The translations under genes were made by a program, and so were the position numbers. DNA of 58,464 nt from Streptomyces sp. CBMA123. Its GTDB lineage: Bacteria > Actinomycetota > Actinomycetes > Streptomycetales > Streptomycetaceae. Positions 44,441 to 52,067 of this stretch are shown here, one piece after another. The stretch covers positions 1 through 58,464 of the forward strand of contig NZ_MECK01000168.1 of NCBI RefSeq assembly GCF_014596465.1, given 5' to 3'. Under the pieces are notes generated by a model. It saw only the letters and a list, made by a program, of their open reading frames with translations. It did no database searches and was not told the DNA's origin. Positions within the stretch are counted from its first letter, which is position 1. The number at the start of each line of letters is the position of its first letter.

Positions 44441-44640
44441 GTCCTCTCCCACGCCTGCGAGGTGAGCTGTCGGATTCGGGCTGGAGTTGCCCGGCCGCGC
44501 TGTGGGCGCGGCTTCACCCCTAGCCCTGGACCGTTCCGGAAAACGGTTCAAGGCGACTTACCTGTGGTTCCCCCGCTCCTGCCGTGATGCGTTTTCGCGC
44601 TGCCAGGACATCCGACGGCAGGACTCGGCGTCGCGGATGA
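44441..44640 (-). ncRNA. ydaO-type c-di-AMP riboswitch
   Basis: The minus-strand leader of the wall hydrolase carries the conserved blocks of the ydaO/yuaA class in order: GAGCGGGGGAACCAC, GGGGTGAAGCC, CCGAATCC, GACAGCTCACCTCG and AGGCGTGGGAGAGGAC. Terminal pairing ACGCC (near 44630) with GGCGT (near 44453) closes the fold. This class binds c-di-AMP and is known upstream of actinobacterial rpf genes, where ligand lowers expression. Boundaries are approximate. Confidence 0.9.
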
Positions 44641-44706
44641 ACTGGGTCCGTGTGGTCACGAACGGGGAGCACGTTAAGCAGACTTAAGTTAAAACCGCAA
44701 ATACCT

Positions 44707-44720
44707 GTGATGCGCATCAC
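44707..44720. promoter_or_regulatory. Crp-like palindrome upstream of riboswitch
   Basis: GTGATGCGCATCAC is a perfect 14-bp palindrome and, with the preceding T, fits TGTGA-N6-TCAC. Crp is known to act on rpfA of S. coelicolor, and this lies upstream of the equivalent leader here. Confidence 0.72.
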
Positions 44721-44990
44721 GGTTTAGCGAGAAACGCCAAATGGTTCGTAATTCATGATCGCAAATGATCGTTTTCTCGCAATTTCACGATGGATTCCCA
44801 TAACTGGCTCCGCCTCAGGAATGAAGTGACGGAGCGTTGAAGCGCCATGGGCCGCGCTCGCGAGCCGGGGGAGCTCCAGTGAATCGAGCGCGGGACAACG
44901 TGCCGACTATTCATCGACAAATGACACCAGAACGGACATTGCGTCGCATTGACCGCTTAACTCTCCTGCGGGGCAATCCGAACACGTCGA

Positions 44991-45022
44991 AAGGGCCCGG
45001 AACGCAGGTGTTCCGGGCCCTT
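44991..45022. terminator. Terminator after CbiX-like gene
   Basis: Perfect 13-bp stem AAGGGCCCGGAAC / GTTCCGGGCCCTT with a 6-base loop, downstream of the minus-strand gene that ends at 45096. Confidence 0.85.
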
Positions 45023-45095
45023 CGGTGGTGCGGGTGCCACGACGCTCGGTCGCGGGCGCTCCGGCGGGCATCCGCCGGAGCTCAGGAGGTGTCCG

Positions 45096-46043
45096 TCAGC
45101 CCTCCACGGGCCCTTCGCCGGCCGCGTGGGCGCGGCGGGAGCCTTCCCCGGCTCCGGCGGTGGCGGCGGCCTCCTCGGCCTCGGCCAGCTCCTCCGCCGT
45201 CGGCGTCGGCAGTGCGGCCAGGTAGGTGGAGGCGATCAGCTGGCCGACCGTCGGGTACGCACCCAGCGGTGCCGCCGACGGGCAGCCGGTCTCCTCGGCG
45301 GCCGTGGCGAGCAGCTCGGAGTCCGCCTCCGGGCCGATCACGAGCGGGGCCAGCGCGGGGCGCTGGGAGCCGGTCTCCTTCAGGTGGTTGACGGCGGCGG
45401 CGACCGAGCCGGGCACGTCGAGCGCCGCGGAGACGACCGGGACGGCCAGTCGGGCGGCCAGCAGCACACCGGTGATCCCGGCCGCGGCGGCCGCGTCCTC
45501 GCCGCCGACGGTGGTCAGGACCACGCCGTCCGCGGCGGTCGCGATGGCGAACAGCCGGGCCCGGTCGGCCCGGGCCAGCCCGGCCTCGGACAGCCGTACG
45601 TGGACGGCCTCGGCGAGCAGCGGGTGCGGGCCCAGCGCGGAGGTGACGGTCGCTCCGTACTCCGCGGCGAGGGCGTGAAGCCCGGTCAGGAAGTCGTGCG
45701 GGCCGGGCACCAGGGGCACCACGACGGGCATCGGCAGTCCGGCCTCGGCGGCCGCCGCCAGTAGGTCCGCGACGGTGTACTCCTCCGTGCCCCCGGCCGC
45801 GGTGCCATCGGTCGGCAGGTAGCCGACCGCGGCCTGGACGCCGGTGTGCTCACTGCGGACGATCGAGAGCAGTTCCTCGACGACCGAGCGGGACTCGGGC
45901 CCCGGGGTCGCGGGTACGGCGAGCACCAGGGCCGGCGAGCCGGTGCGGATCTCGGGGCGCTCGGGGCGGCGGTGGCGCCCCCGCGCACGGGAGCCTGGAG
46001 TGCGGACGGGCAGTGGCGCGCCCGGGATGGCTGCGGTGCTCAT
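45096..46043 (-). CDS. CbiX/sirohydrochlorin-chelatase-like protein
   Basis: Product of 315 residues resembling the two-lobed CbiX-type chelatase fold. LVLAVPATPGPESRSVVEEL and MPVVVPLVPGPHDFLTGLHA form the first lobe, and PALAPLVIGPEADSELLATA begins the second. The metal histidines expected near the N terminus are partly missing (the usual HG is absent from AVPATPG), so activity as a chelatase is doubtful. H in GPHDF and GPHPLLAEA remain. The tail is acidic/Ala-rich and probably disordered. The ATG begins the family-like region; a 65-residue extension upstream is promoter. Confidence 0.68.
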   Translation of the reverse strand: MSTAAIPGAPLPVRTPGSRARGRHRRPERPEIRTGSPALVLAVPATPGPESRSVVEELLSIVRSEHTGVQAAVGYLPTDGTAAGGTEEYTVADLLAAAAEAGLPMPVVVPLVPGPHDFLTGLHALAAEYGATVTSALGPHPLLAEAVHVRLSEAGLARADRARLFAIATAADGVVLTTVGGEDAAAAAGITGVLLAARLAVPVVSAALDVPGSVAAAVNHLKETGSQRPALAPLVIGPEADSELLATAAEETGCPSAAPLGAYPTVGQLIASTYLAALPTPTAEELAEAEEAAATAGAGEGSRRAHAAGEGPVEG

Positions 46044-46598
46044 GCCGGAGATCGTAGGACATCTGCCCGTCAGGCCTGCAGTCGGCTGCCGTACGGGTTT
46101 CGGGTGGTCGTGGTGCGGAGGCCGTGTTCCTGCCGCGCCGGTCCGGGTGTATTGCCTACAATCCGGACATTCCTCACCCAATCCCCGTTCGGACTCACAC
46201 GGTTGCCCTGACGTGTGCCGTGGGGCGTCCCGTTGCACGAGAGGTGCGTGAGATGTCTCACAGCCGGAGGGTGGACTGACGGAGGGTCACGGCAGCGCGA
46301 CTCCCGGCATTCGAAGATCAACATTCAGCGGGGAACCGCTCACGGCCGGTTATGGAAGAACCGTCGATTCCATCGGCTATGTCCGTTTACGTACCGTCAG
46401 GGGAAGGGTCCGTGAAGAGTTCGCGGCGACCGGTAAAAGGCCTCGTGCACCTGCAATGTCCCGTGCTGATGCACGTGCACTGGGGCTATCATCGCGTCAA
46501 GTGAGGCGTTGTGCCGGACCGGTACGGGGCCGGTCCGTTCGGCGGGTGCCGGGGGCGCCGCGCTGGACGACAACTCCGGAGCTCTTCGGGAGACTTCT
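46044..46598. promoter_or_regulatory. Promoter region of the DUF397 gene with two TGCA-N2-TGCA sites
   Basis: No gene in this 555-base stretch. TGCACCTGCA (46446-46455) and TGCACGTGCA (46470-46479) lie 24 bases apart. A TATCAT -10-like box is at 46487-46492, so the second palindrome would occupy the spacer of the promoter, a classic repressor position. The same motif occurs at two other promoter regions in this window. Confidence 0.6.
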
Positions 46599-46862
46599 AT
46601 GCACGACTCGCAGGACACGCACGGCTCGAACCACACCTACAACGGGATGGCCGCCGCTGACCTCAAGGGGGTGGTCTGGCAGAAGAGCCGGCACAGCAAC
46701 TCGCAGGGGAACTGCGTCGAGTTCGCGGCCCTGCCGGGCGGCGACGTGGCGATGCGCAACTCGCGCTTCCCGGACGGTCCGGCGCTCATCTACACCCGGG
46801 CCGAGATCGAGGCGCTGCTCCTGGGCGCCAAGGACGGGGAGTTCGACCACCTGGCGGTCTGA
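46599..46862 (+). CDS. DUF397 protein
   Basis: Product of 87 residues with the DUF397 core WQKSRHSNSQGNCVEFA, then VAMRNSRFPDGPALIYTRAE and a GEFDHLAV end. DUF397 proteins are small partners of XRE/DUF5753 regulators and anti-sigma-like ATPases in streptomycete developmental loci (whiJ and abaA families). All three types occur here within 2.5 kb. The ATG has GGGAG at 9 bases; an extended frame through the promoter is rejected. Confidence 0.9.
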   Translation: MHDSQDTHGSNHTYNGMAAADLKGVVWQKSRHSNSQGNCVEFAALPGGDVAMRNSRFPDGPALIYTRAEIEALLLGAKDGEFDHLAV

Positions 46863-46886
46863 CCGGCCGCCGGGCCACCATCGGGG

Positions 46887-46920
46887 GGCCGTCGTGGGTG
46901 CTGACACCACGACGGCCTTT
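46887..46920 (+). terminator. Intrinsic terminator after DUF397 gene
   Basis: Perfect 11-bp stem GGCCGTCGTGG / CCACGACGGCC followed by TTTGTCTTTGT, one of few T-rich tracts in the window. The remaining 250 bases to the HATPase stop show no gene. Confidence 0.9.
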
Positions 46921-47170
46921 GTCTTTGTCCGGTGGCCCTGCCCGGGTTCGGGCGGTCCCGTGACGGACCGTGCGGACCGTGCGGGCTGTGGTGCGGGCCG
47001 CGCGGGCCCGGGGCGTCTGAGGCGGGGCGCCGGTACCGCTGCCGGCGCGGGTGCCGAAGCCGTGGGCTGGTCCGGGGCGGACCCCGGCCGATCCGGCGCG
47101 GGGCCTGGCTGAAGGGCCCGGGGCCTGGTCCTCCCGGGTCGTCCCTCGGCCGGCCGTGCGCCGTGCGGCG

Positions 47171-47767
47171 CTAGGCCGAGCGCCGGTGCCGTCCACCGAC
47201 GTCGACCCGTCCCTCGAGCGCGCGACCGTCGAGTCCGCTGCCGTCGAGCCTGCCGCCGCCCAGCCCGCTGCCGTCGAGTCCGCCGCGAGCCGGTTCGGCC
47301 TCGAACATGGCCCAGACCACCTTGCCGCTGCCCAGCGGGTGCCAGCCCCAGGAACGGCTGAACGACTCCACCAGGTGCAGTCCGCGGCCGGATTCGGCGA
47401 CGAAGTCCGCCTCCCGGGCCACCGGGCCGATGCTGCTGGGATCGCTCACCGCGCAGACCACTTGGGGTGCGCGGTGCACCAGGCTTATTCGGATCGGCAG
47501 CCGCCCGTCCGGGGTCGGCTGTGTGGGAAAGTCGTACTCGCCCAGGGCGCCGCCCGACGGGTCGGGCCGTGCGCCGATCGCATGCCGGAGCGCGTTGGTC
47601 ACGAGTTCCGAGGCCACCAGCGCGACATCGTCGAACAGCTCCATCAGGCCCCAGCGCTGGAGAGCGGTCCGGGCGAAGTCGCGCGCGGTTCTCACGGCTT
47701 CGAAGCGAGGAGCGAGCGTGCAGGTGACCACGTGGGGGTCAACTGCCAAAGCCGTACCGGTGCTCAT
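47171..47767 (-). CDS. HATPase_c anti-sigma-factor-like ATP-binding protein
   Basis: Product of 198 residues of the RsbW/SpoIIAB-like GHKL kinase group. The N box is ELVTNALRHAIG and the G2 region SGRGLHLVESFSRSWGW. The G1 region reads VCAVSDPSSIGP, lacking the usual D-x-G, so catalysis is uncertain. The C terminus is a low-complexity GGLDGSGLGGGRLDGSGLDG tail. The ATG is chosen for its GGAGGAG site. It is divergent from the XRE gene with several TGCA-N2-TGCA sites in between, and belongs with the DUF397 and XRE genes as a regulatory cassette. Confidence 0.88.
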   Translation of the reverse strand: MSTGTALAVDPHVVTCTLAPRFEAVRTARDFARTALQRWGLMELFDDVALVASELVTNALRHAIGARPDPSGGALGEYDFPTQPTPDGRLPIRISLVHRAPQVVCAVSDPSSIGPVAREADFVAESGRGLHLVESFSRSWGWHPLGSGKVVWAMFEAEPARGGLDGSGLGGGRLDGSGLDGRALEGRVDVGGRHRRSA

Positions 47768-47969
47768 GAAGAGCTCCTCCCATAAGGGGGCGGACACGGC
47801 TGGACCCGCCGGGGTCATGCCGGTCACCTCCGACTCGCTCGGCCGCTCGGGCGCCCCTTCGACCAGGCGCGCGCGCACTCGAACGCCCGATGGCGCGGGG
47901 GACGCCGCCGGGTCGGTGCACGGAGTCGCGCGTGGGGTCGACGCGGAGCCCGCGGGATTGCCAGGGATG

Positions 47970-48073
47970 TGCAGGTGCACGTGCACCATGGTGGTGTGCG
48001 CTCACTGCAGATGCAAGAGTCGATTCACGTGCAGTCGCACTATTGGCATATGCAAGCGCCGGATGCACGTGCA
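47970..48073. promoter_or_regulatory. Operator array TGCA-N2-TGCA between HATPase and XRE genes
   Basis: Sites: TGCAGGTGCACGTGCA (two overlapping, 47970-47985, inside the 14-bp palindrome GGTGCACGTGCACC), TGCAGATGCA (48006-48015), TTCACGTGCA (48024-48033, one mismatch) and GGATGCACGTGCATCC (48061-48076, 16-bp palindrome). The 418-base region has no gene of its own. XRE or HATPase control is inferred from position. Confidence 0.7.
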
Positions 48074-48185
48074 TCCTGGTGTGCGGAGTGTGGAACTGAT
48101 AGGAACATCCGTCAGTATCGGCACCGTGAGCGCTCAACTGATGGCAGACTGTGCGCTGTTTGCCCTAGGTGGAGGTTTCGACCGC

Positions 48186-49052
48186 ATGACCACAGTTCAG
48201 CCGGGCGGCGGCTCGATGGTCCGCCGGATCCTCCTCGGCTCGCAGCTGCGACGCCTGCGTGAGGCGCGCGGCATCACCCGTGAGGACGCGGGCTACGCGA
48301 TCCGTGCGTCCGAGTCCAAGATCAGTCGCATGGAGCTCGGCCGGGTCAGTTTCAAGGAGCGGGACGTCGCCGACCTGCTCAGTCTCTACGGCGTCGACGA
48401 CGGCCTGGAGCGGGAGGCCCTGCTCGGGCTGGTCCGCGAGGCCAACAAGTCCGGCTGGTGGCACAGCTTCAACGACGTGCTGCCGGGGTGGTTCCAGACC
48501 TATGTCGGACTGGAGGAGGCCGCCCAGCTGATCCGCACCTACGAGGTGCAGTTCATCCCCGGACTGCTGCAGTCCGAGGAGTACGCACGGGCGGTTTTCG
48601 GCCAGAGTCGGCCGGTCATCAGCGAGGAGGAGGTCGAGCGGCGGGTCAGTCTCCGCCTGCGCCGCCAGAAGCTGCTGACCGAGGGGGCCAGCCCGCGGCT
48701 GTGGGCGGTGATCGACGAGGCGGCGCTGCGCCGGCCGGTCGGCGGGCCCAAGGTGATGCGCGGTCAGGTGCAGTACCTGATCGACGTCGCCGAGCAGGCC
48801 AACGTGGTCATCCAGGTCATGCCGTTCCGCTTCGGTGCGCACGCGGGTGAGTCCGGGGCGTTCTCGATCCTGCGCTTCCCGGAGCAGGACCTCGCGGACG
48901 TCGTCTACCTGGAGCAGCTCACCAGTGCGCTGTACCTGGACAAGCGGGACGACGTCGACGCGTACGTCCAGGTCATGGAGCGGCTCTGCGTGGACAGTCT
49001 CACGCCGGAGCGCACGATAGACCTGCTGTCCTCGATCCTGAAGGAGCGCTGA
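48186..49052 (+). CDS. XRE-family regulator with DUF5753 (WhiJ-like)
   Basis: Product of 288 residues. An N-terminal HTH_31 domain (about 12-66) reads LLGSQLRRLREARGITREDA and IRASESKISRMELGRVSF. The DUF5753 domain (about 95-285) carries EAAQLIRTYEVQFIPGLLQS, RQKLLTEGASPRLWAVIDEA and VQYLIDVAEQANVVIQVMPF. Proteins of this build, of which WhiJ is the best known, repress development until relieved by their partners. GGAGG lies 11 bases before the ATG. It is the first candidate to bind the TGCA-N2-TGCA sites upstream. Confidence 0.92.
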   Translation: MTTVQPGGGSMVRRILLGSQLRRLREARGITREDAGYAIRASESKISRMELGRVSFKERDVADLLSLYGVDDGLEREALLGLVREANKSGWWHSFNDVLPGWFQTYVGLEEAAQLIRTYEVQFIPGLLQSEEYARAVFGQSRPVISEEEVERRVSLRLRRQKLLTEGASPRLWAVIDEAALRRPVGGPKVMRGQVQYLIDVAEQANVVIQVMPFRFGAHAGESGAFSILRFPEQDLADVVYLEQLTSALYLDKRDDVDAYVQVMERLCVDSLTPERTIDLLSSILKER

Positions 49053-49145
49053 GCAACTCCCGGGCGGAGCCGGGGAGATCGTCCCCTCGGCCCCGTTCGG
49101 GAGCCGCTCCGCCGGTCGTCGAGCCGCTCGGCCGCCGTCCCGCCG

Positions 49146-49784
49146 TCAGCCGCGGGCCGGCGGCCGTTCGCGTTCCGGCGGCAGCGGCTGGGGCGGACGG
49201 CCCAACTCCCAGGCCAGGTCGTAGCGGCGGAACAGGTCGGCCCGGATCGGCGCCAGCGGGATCTCGGCGCCCGGCAGCAGGACCCCGATGCAGCCGCCCA
49301 TCAACGCGCTGCGCAGTACCGCGTGTTCGGCGACCGGGTCCGGCGCGCCCCAGTCCTCGAGCAGGTTCTTCAGGAGCGCGCCGAGCTGCTGCTGCTCCGG
49401 ATCCTGGACGAAGGCGCCGGTGTCGGGGTCGAGGATCAGCGCGAGGTGCGAGCGCATCACCCGGGGGTGGTCCATGGCCAGGCTGAGGACGGCGTCGATC
49501 GCGCGGGCCAGCCGGGCCTCGGGGGAGGCGTCCGGTGGCAGTTCGGCCAGCGCGCCGGACAGCGCCTGGTGCATCATCCGGTGCGTCGCGGACTGCATCA
49601 GCAGTCGTTTGCCGTCGAAGTAGTACGAGAGCAGGCCACGGGCGAGTCCGGCCCGTTCGGCGATGTCGGTCAGTGTGGTGCCCGCGTAGCCGCGCTGGTC
49701 AACCAGCTCGACGGTGGCTCGCATGATGCGCCGGCGGGAGCGCTGCCGCATCTCCTCATTGACCGAATCCCCGCGAGGTGCCAT
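49146..49784 (-). CDS. TetR-family transcriptional regulator
   Basis: Product of 212 residues. The HTH (about 13-60) reads RIMRATVELVDQRGYAGTTL, IAERAGLARGLLSYYF and DGKRLLM, and a TetR ligand domain follows. A Pro/Arg-rich tail (PPQPLPPERERPPARG) ends it. A CGAACGTTCG palindrome lies 12 bases before the ATG and is the likely self-operator. The MFS exporter directly upstream on the same strand is separated by a strong terminator, so control of it is uncertain. Confidence 0.9.
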   Translation of the reverse strand: MAPRGDSVNEEMRQRSRRRIMRATVELVDQRGYAGTTLTDIAERAGLARGLLSYYFDGKRLLMQSATHRMMHQALSGALAELPPDASPEARLARAIDAVLSLAMDHPRVMRSHLALILDPDTGAFVQDPEQQQLGALLKNLLEDWGAPDPVAEHAVLRSALMGGCIGVLLPGAEIPLAPIRADLFRRYDLAWELGRPPQPLPPERERPPARG

Positions 49785-49795
49785 CGTGTCTGCTC

Positions 49796-49805
49796 CGAAC
49801 GTTCG
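49796..49805. promoter_or_regulatory. CGAACGTTCG palindrome before the TetR gene
   Basis: A 10-bp perfect palindrome between a TATATT-like box (minus strand, about 49821-49826) and the start codon. Typical position for TetR autorepression. Confidence 0.55.
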
Positions 49806-49894
49806 TTGACTCTGGGCCAATATACTTGCGGAGCCGGTCACCGCACCGTGGAACCGTGCCCGACGGGCACGCCCGGGCGGCCGGTACAAAGACG

Positions 49895-49931
49895 GCCGGC
49901 TCCACCAACACGGGGGTTTGGTGGAGCCGGC
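49895..49931. terminator. Terminator after MFS exporter
   Basis: A 14-bp stem GCCGGCTCCACCAA / TTGGTGGAGCCGGC with a 9-base loop, 48 bases past the exporter stop on the minus strand. Confidence 0.87.
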
Positions 49932-49978
49932 ACCAGTGCCCGGCGGCCGGGGGTCGGCCGTGGGCGGGGGCCAGTGGG

Positions 49979-51493
49979 TCAGCGCTCGGTCAGGACTCCG
50001 GTCCGGGCCACGGACGGCCCGGCAGGCGGATAATCATAATCCGGCACCGACACGGGAGTTGCCTTTCGGCGCCGGTCCACCACGGCGCCCGCCGCGGCCA
50101 CGACCAGTCCGACCACCGCGACCGCGGTCACCAGGAGCAGCGCCGGCCGGTAGCCGTCCAGCTGGGCCTGGGCACTGTCGCCGCCCGCGCTCCCGGCCGT
50201 GATCATCGCGGTCGCCCCGGCCAGCACCACGGCGGTGCCGACCTGGATCGCCGTGTTCACCAGACCCGAGGCCAGCCCCTGCTCCTCGTCGGCCACCCCG
50301 TCGGTGGCGGCGATGTTCACCGAGGGGAAGGCCAGCGCGAAGCCCACGCCGAGCAGCAGCATCGAGGGCAGCACCAGCACCAGGTACGAGCTGTGCTCGT
50401 CCAGGCGCAGGAACAGGGCGAAGGCGCCGGCCAGGGCCAGCAGGCCGATCGGCAGCAGCCGGCCGGTGCCGAAGCGGTCCACGATCGGGCCCATGAACGG
50501 CGCCGACAGGGCGATGAAGGCGCCGGCCGGCAGCAGCCCCAGGGCCATCTGCAGGGCCGACCAGCCGAGCAGGTGCTGCAGGTAGAGCGTGACGACGAAC
50601 TGGAAGCCGCCGTACGCGCCGGTCATCGCGAAGGCGACCACGTTGGCCCGGGCCACCGAGCCGTTGCGGAAGATGCCGAGCCGGACCAACGGGTGGGCGG
50701 CGCGGCTCTCGATCAGCAGGAATGCGGCGGCCAGCGCGGCGACCACGAGCAGCGAGCCGAGGGTGCGCAGGCTCAGCCAGCCGGCGCCCTGGGCCTCGGT
50801 GACGGTGAACACCAGCAGCAGCACGGTCGCGGTGCCGGTGATCGCGCCGAGCACGTCATAGCCGCCCTTGGCGGGCTCCTCGACCGGGCGGGGGAGCAGG
50901 CGGACGGCGAAGAGCAGGGCGAGCAGCGCGACCGGGACGGGCATCAGGAAGGTCCAGCGCCAGCCGACCGAGGTGAGCAGCCCGCTCAGCACCAGGCCGA
51001 GCGAGAAGCCGCTGGCGCCGCAGGTGGTGTAGATCGACAGTGCCCGGTTGCGGGCGGGGCCCTCGGCGAAGGTCGTGGTGATGATCGACAGACCGGCGGG
51101 GGCGGTGAAGGCGGCGCTGACGCCCTTGAGGAAGCGGGCGGCGATCAGCAGGCCGCCGTCGTCGACCAGGCCGCCGATCAGCGAGGCGGCGGCGAAGACG
51201 CCGAGCGCGACCAGGAAGACCCGGCGGCGGCCGAGCAGGTCGGCGGCGCGCCCGCCGAGCAGCAGCAGTCCGCCGTAGCCGAGCACGTAGCCGGAGACCA
51301 CCCACTGCAGGGTGGAGGTCGTGAGGTGCAGTTCGGAGCCGATGGAGGGGAGGGCGACGCCCACCATCGAGACGTCCAGGGCGTCCAGGAACATGGCGGC
51401 GCAGAGCACGATCAGGGTGCCCCAGAGGCGGGGTGTCCAATTCAGCCCGCTGGTTGACGGAGCGTCGGGTGACGTGACGGTCGCGGTGGTCAT
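49979..51493 (-). CDS. MFS drug exporter, DHA2-like (14-helix)
   Basis: Product of 504 residues with about 14 hydrophobic helices. The DHA2 pattern is visible: LDALDVSMVGVALPSI in helix 1 (motif D), WVVSGYVLGYGGLLLLGGRA then DLLGRRRVF (motif A), and GFSLGLVLSGLLTSVGWRWT then FLMPVP (motif C). It expels drugs or other organic compounds with proton antiport. A divergent MarR regulator and two palindromes between them make a typical inducible efflux unit. The ATG is preceded by GGGAGG-like purines in the minus strand; ten extra upstream residues are possible but would pass into the operator. Confidence 0.92.
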   Translation of the reverse strand: MTTATVTSPDAPSTSGLNWTPRLWGTLIVLCAAMFLDALDVSMVGVALPSIGSELHLTTSTLQWVVSGYVLGYGGLLLLGGRAADLLGRRRVFLVALGVFAAASLIGGLVDDGGLLIAARFLKGVSAAFTAPAGLSIITTTFAEGPARNRALSIYTTCGASGFSLGLVLSGLLTSVGWRWTFLMPVPVALLALLFAVRLLPRPVEEPAKGGYDVLGAITGTATVLLLVFTVTEAQGAGWLSLRTLGSLLVVAALAAAFLLIESRAAHPLVRLGIFRNGSVARANVVAFAMTGAYGGFQFVVTLYLQHLLGWSALQMALGLLPAGAFIALSAPFMGPIVDRFGTGRLLPIGLLALAGAFALFLRLDEHSSYLVLVLPSMLLLGVGFALAFPSVNIAATDGVADEEQGLASGLVNTAIQVGTAVVLAGATAMITAGSAGGDSAQAQLDGYRPALLLVTAVAVVGLVVAAAGAVVDRRRKATPVSVPDYDYPPAGPSVARTGVLTER

Positions 51494-51508
51494 GGGGAGG
51501 ACAGTACA

Positions 51509-51569
51509 TGCACGTGCATTCAATGCAAATGAATAAGATGTGAACGCATAAATTTACGATGCACGTGCT
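51509..51569. promoter_or_regulatory. Two TGCACGTGCA-type operators in the MFS/MarR divergent promoter
   Basis: ATGCACGTGCAT (51508-51519) is a perfect 12-bp palindrome 15 bases upstream of the exporter start. TGCACGTGCT (51560-51569) lies 51 bases away and just before the MarR start, next to a TACGAT -10-like box. The spacer is AT-rich (TGCAAATGAATAAG). The motif is the same as in the DUF397/XRE cassette. Confidence 0.7.
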
Positions 51570-51580
51570 AGTCTGACGGC

Positions 51581-52027
51581 GTGGCTGAACTCGACTCCCT
51601 CGAAGCCTCGGCGGAGGCCGGTCTCATCGCGGAATGGCGCGAGCTGCTGGCCCGCCACGCCGCTGCCGTCTGTGCGCTCGACCGCGAACTCGGCGAGAAG
51701 CACGGGCTGGGCATGAGCGAGTTCGAGGTGCTGGAACGCCTGGTGGAGGGGTGTGAGGCCGAGGGTCGGGCCGCCCTGCGGGCGAGCGAACTGGCCTCCA
51801 TCGTCCACCTGAGCCAGAGTGCGCTGTCCCGGCTGATCGCCCGCCTGGAGAAGGGTGGACTGGTGACCCGGGAGATGTGCCCGAGTGACCGGCGGGGCAT
51901 CATGATCACCCTCACCCCGGCCGGCCGGGAGCGCTACGACCAGGCCCGGCTGCTGCACCGCGAGGTGCTCGGGCACACGCTGGGCGGTCGGTTCGCGCCG
52001 CTCTGCGGAGAGACCGACCCCGGCTGA
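51581..52027 (+). CDS. MarR-family regulator of the exporter
   Basis: Product of 148 residues with a MarR winged helix: LGMSEFEVLERLVEGC, then ELASIVHLSQSALSRLIARL, EKGGLVTRE and the wing CPSDRRGIMITLTPAG. GTG start. Divergent from the DHA2 exporter, so probably its ligand-released repressor, acting at one or both palindromes. Only 12 bases separate the start from the second palindrome. Confidence 0.92.
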   Translation: MAELDSLEASAEAGLIAEWRELLARHAAAVCALDRELGEKHGLGMSEFEVLERLVEGCEAEGRAALRASELASIVHLSQSALSRLIARLEKGGLVTREMCPSDRRGIMITLTPAGRERYDQARLLHREVLGHTLGGRFAPLCGETDPG

Positions 52028-52067
52028 CGCTGCGTCAACTTTCTTGTGTGGTATGCCTCGCGGGCGC

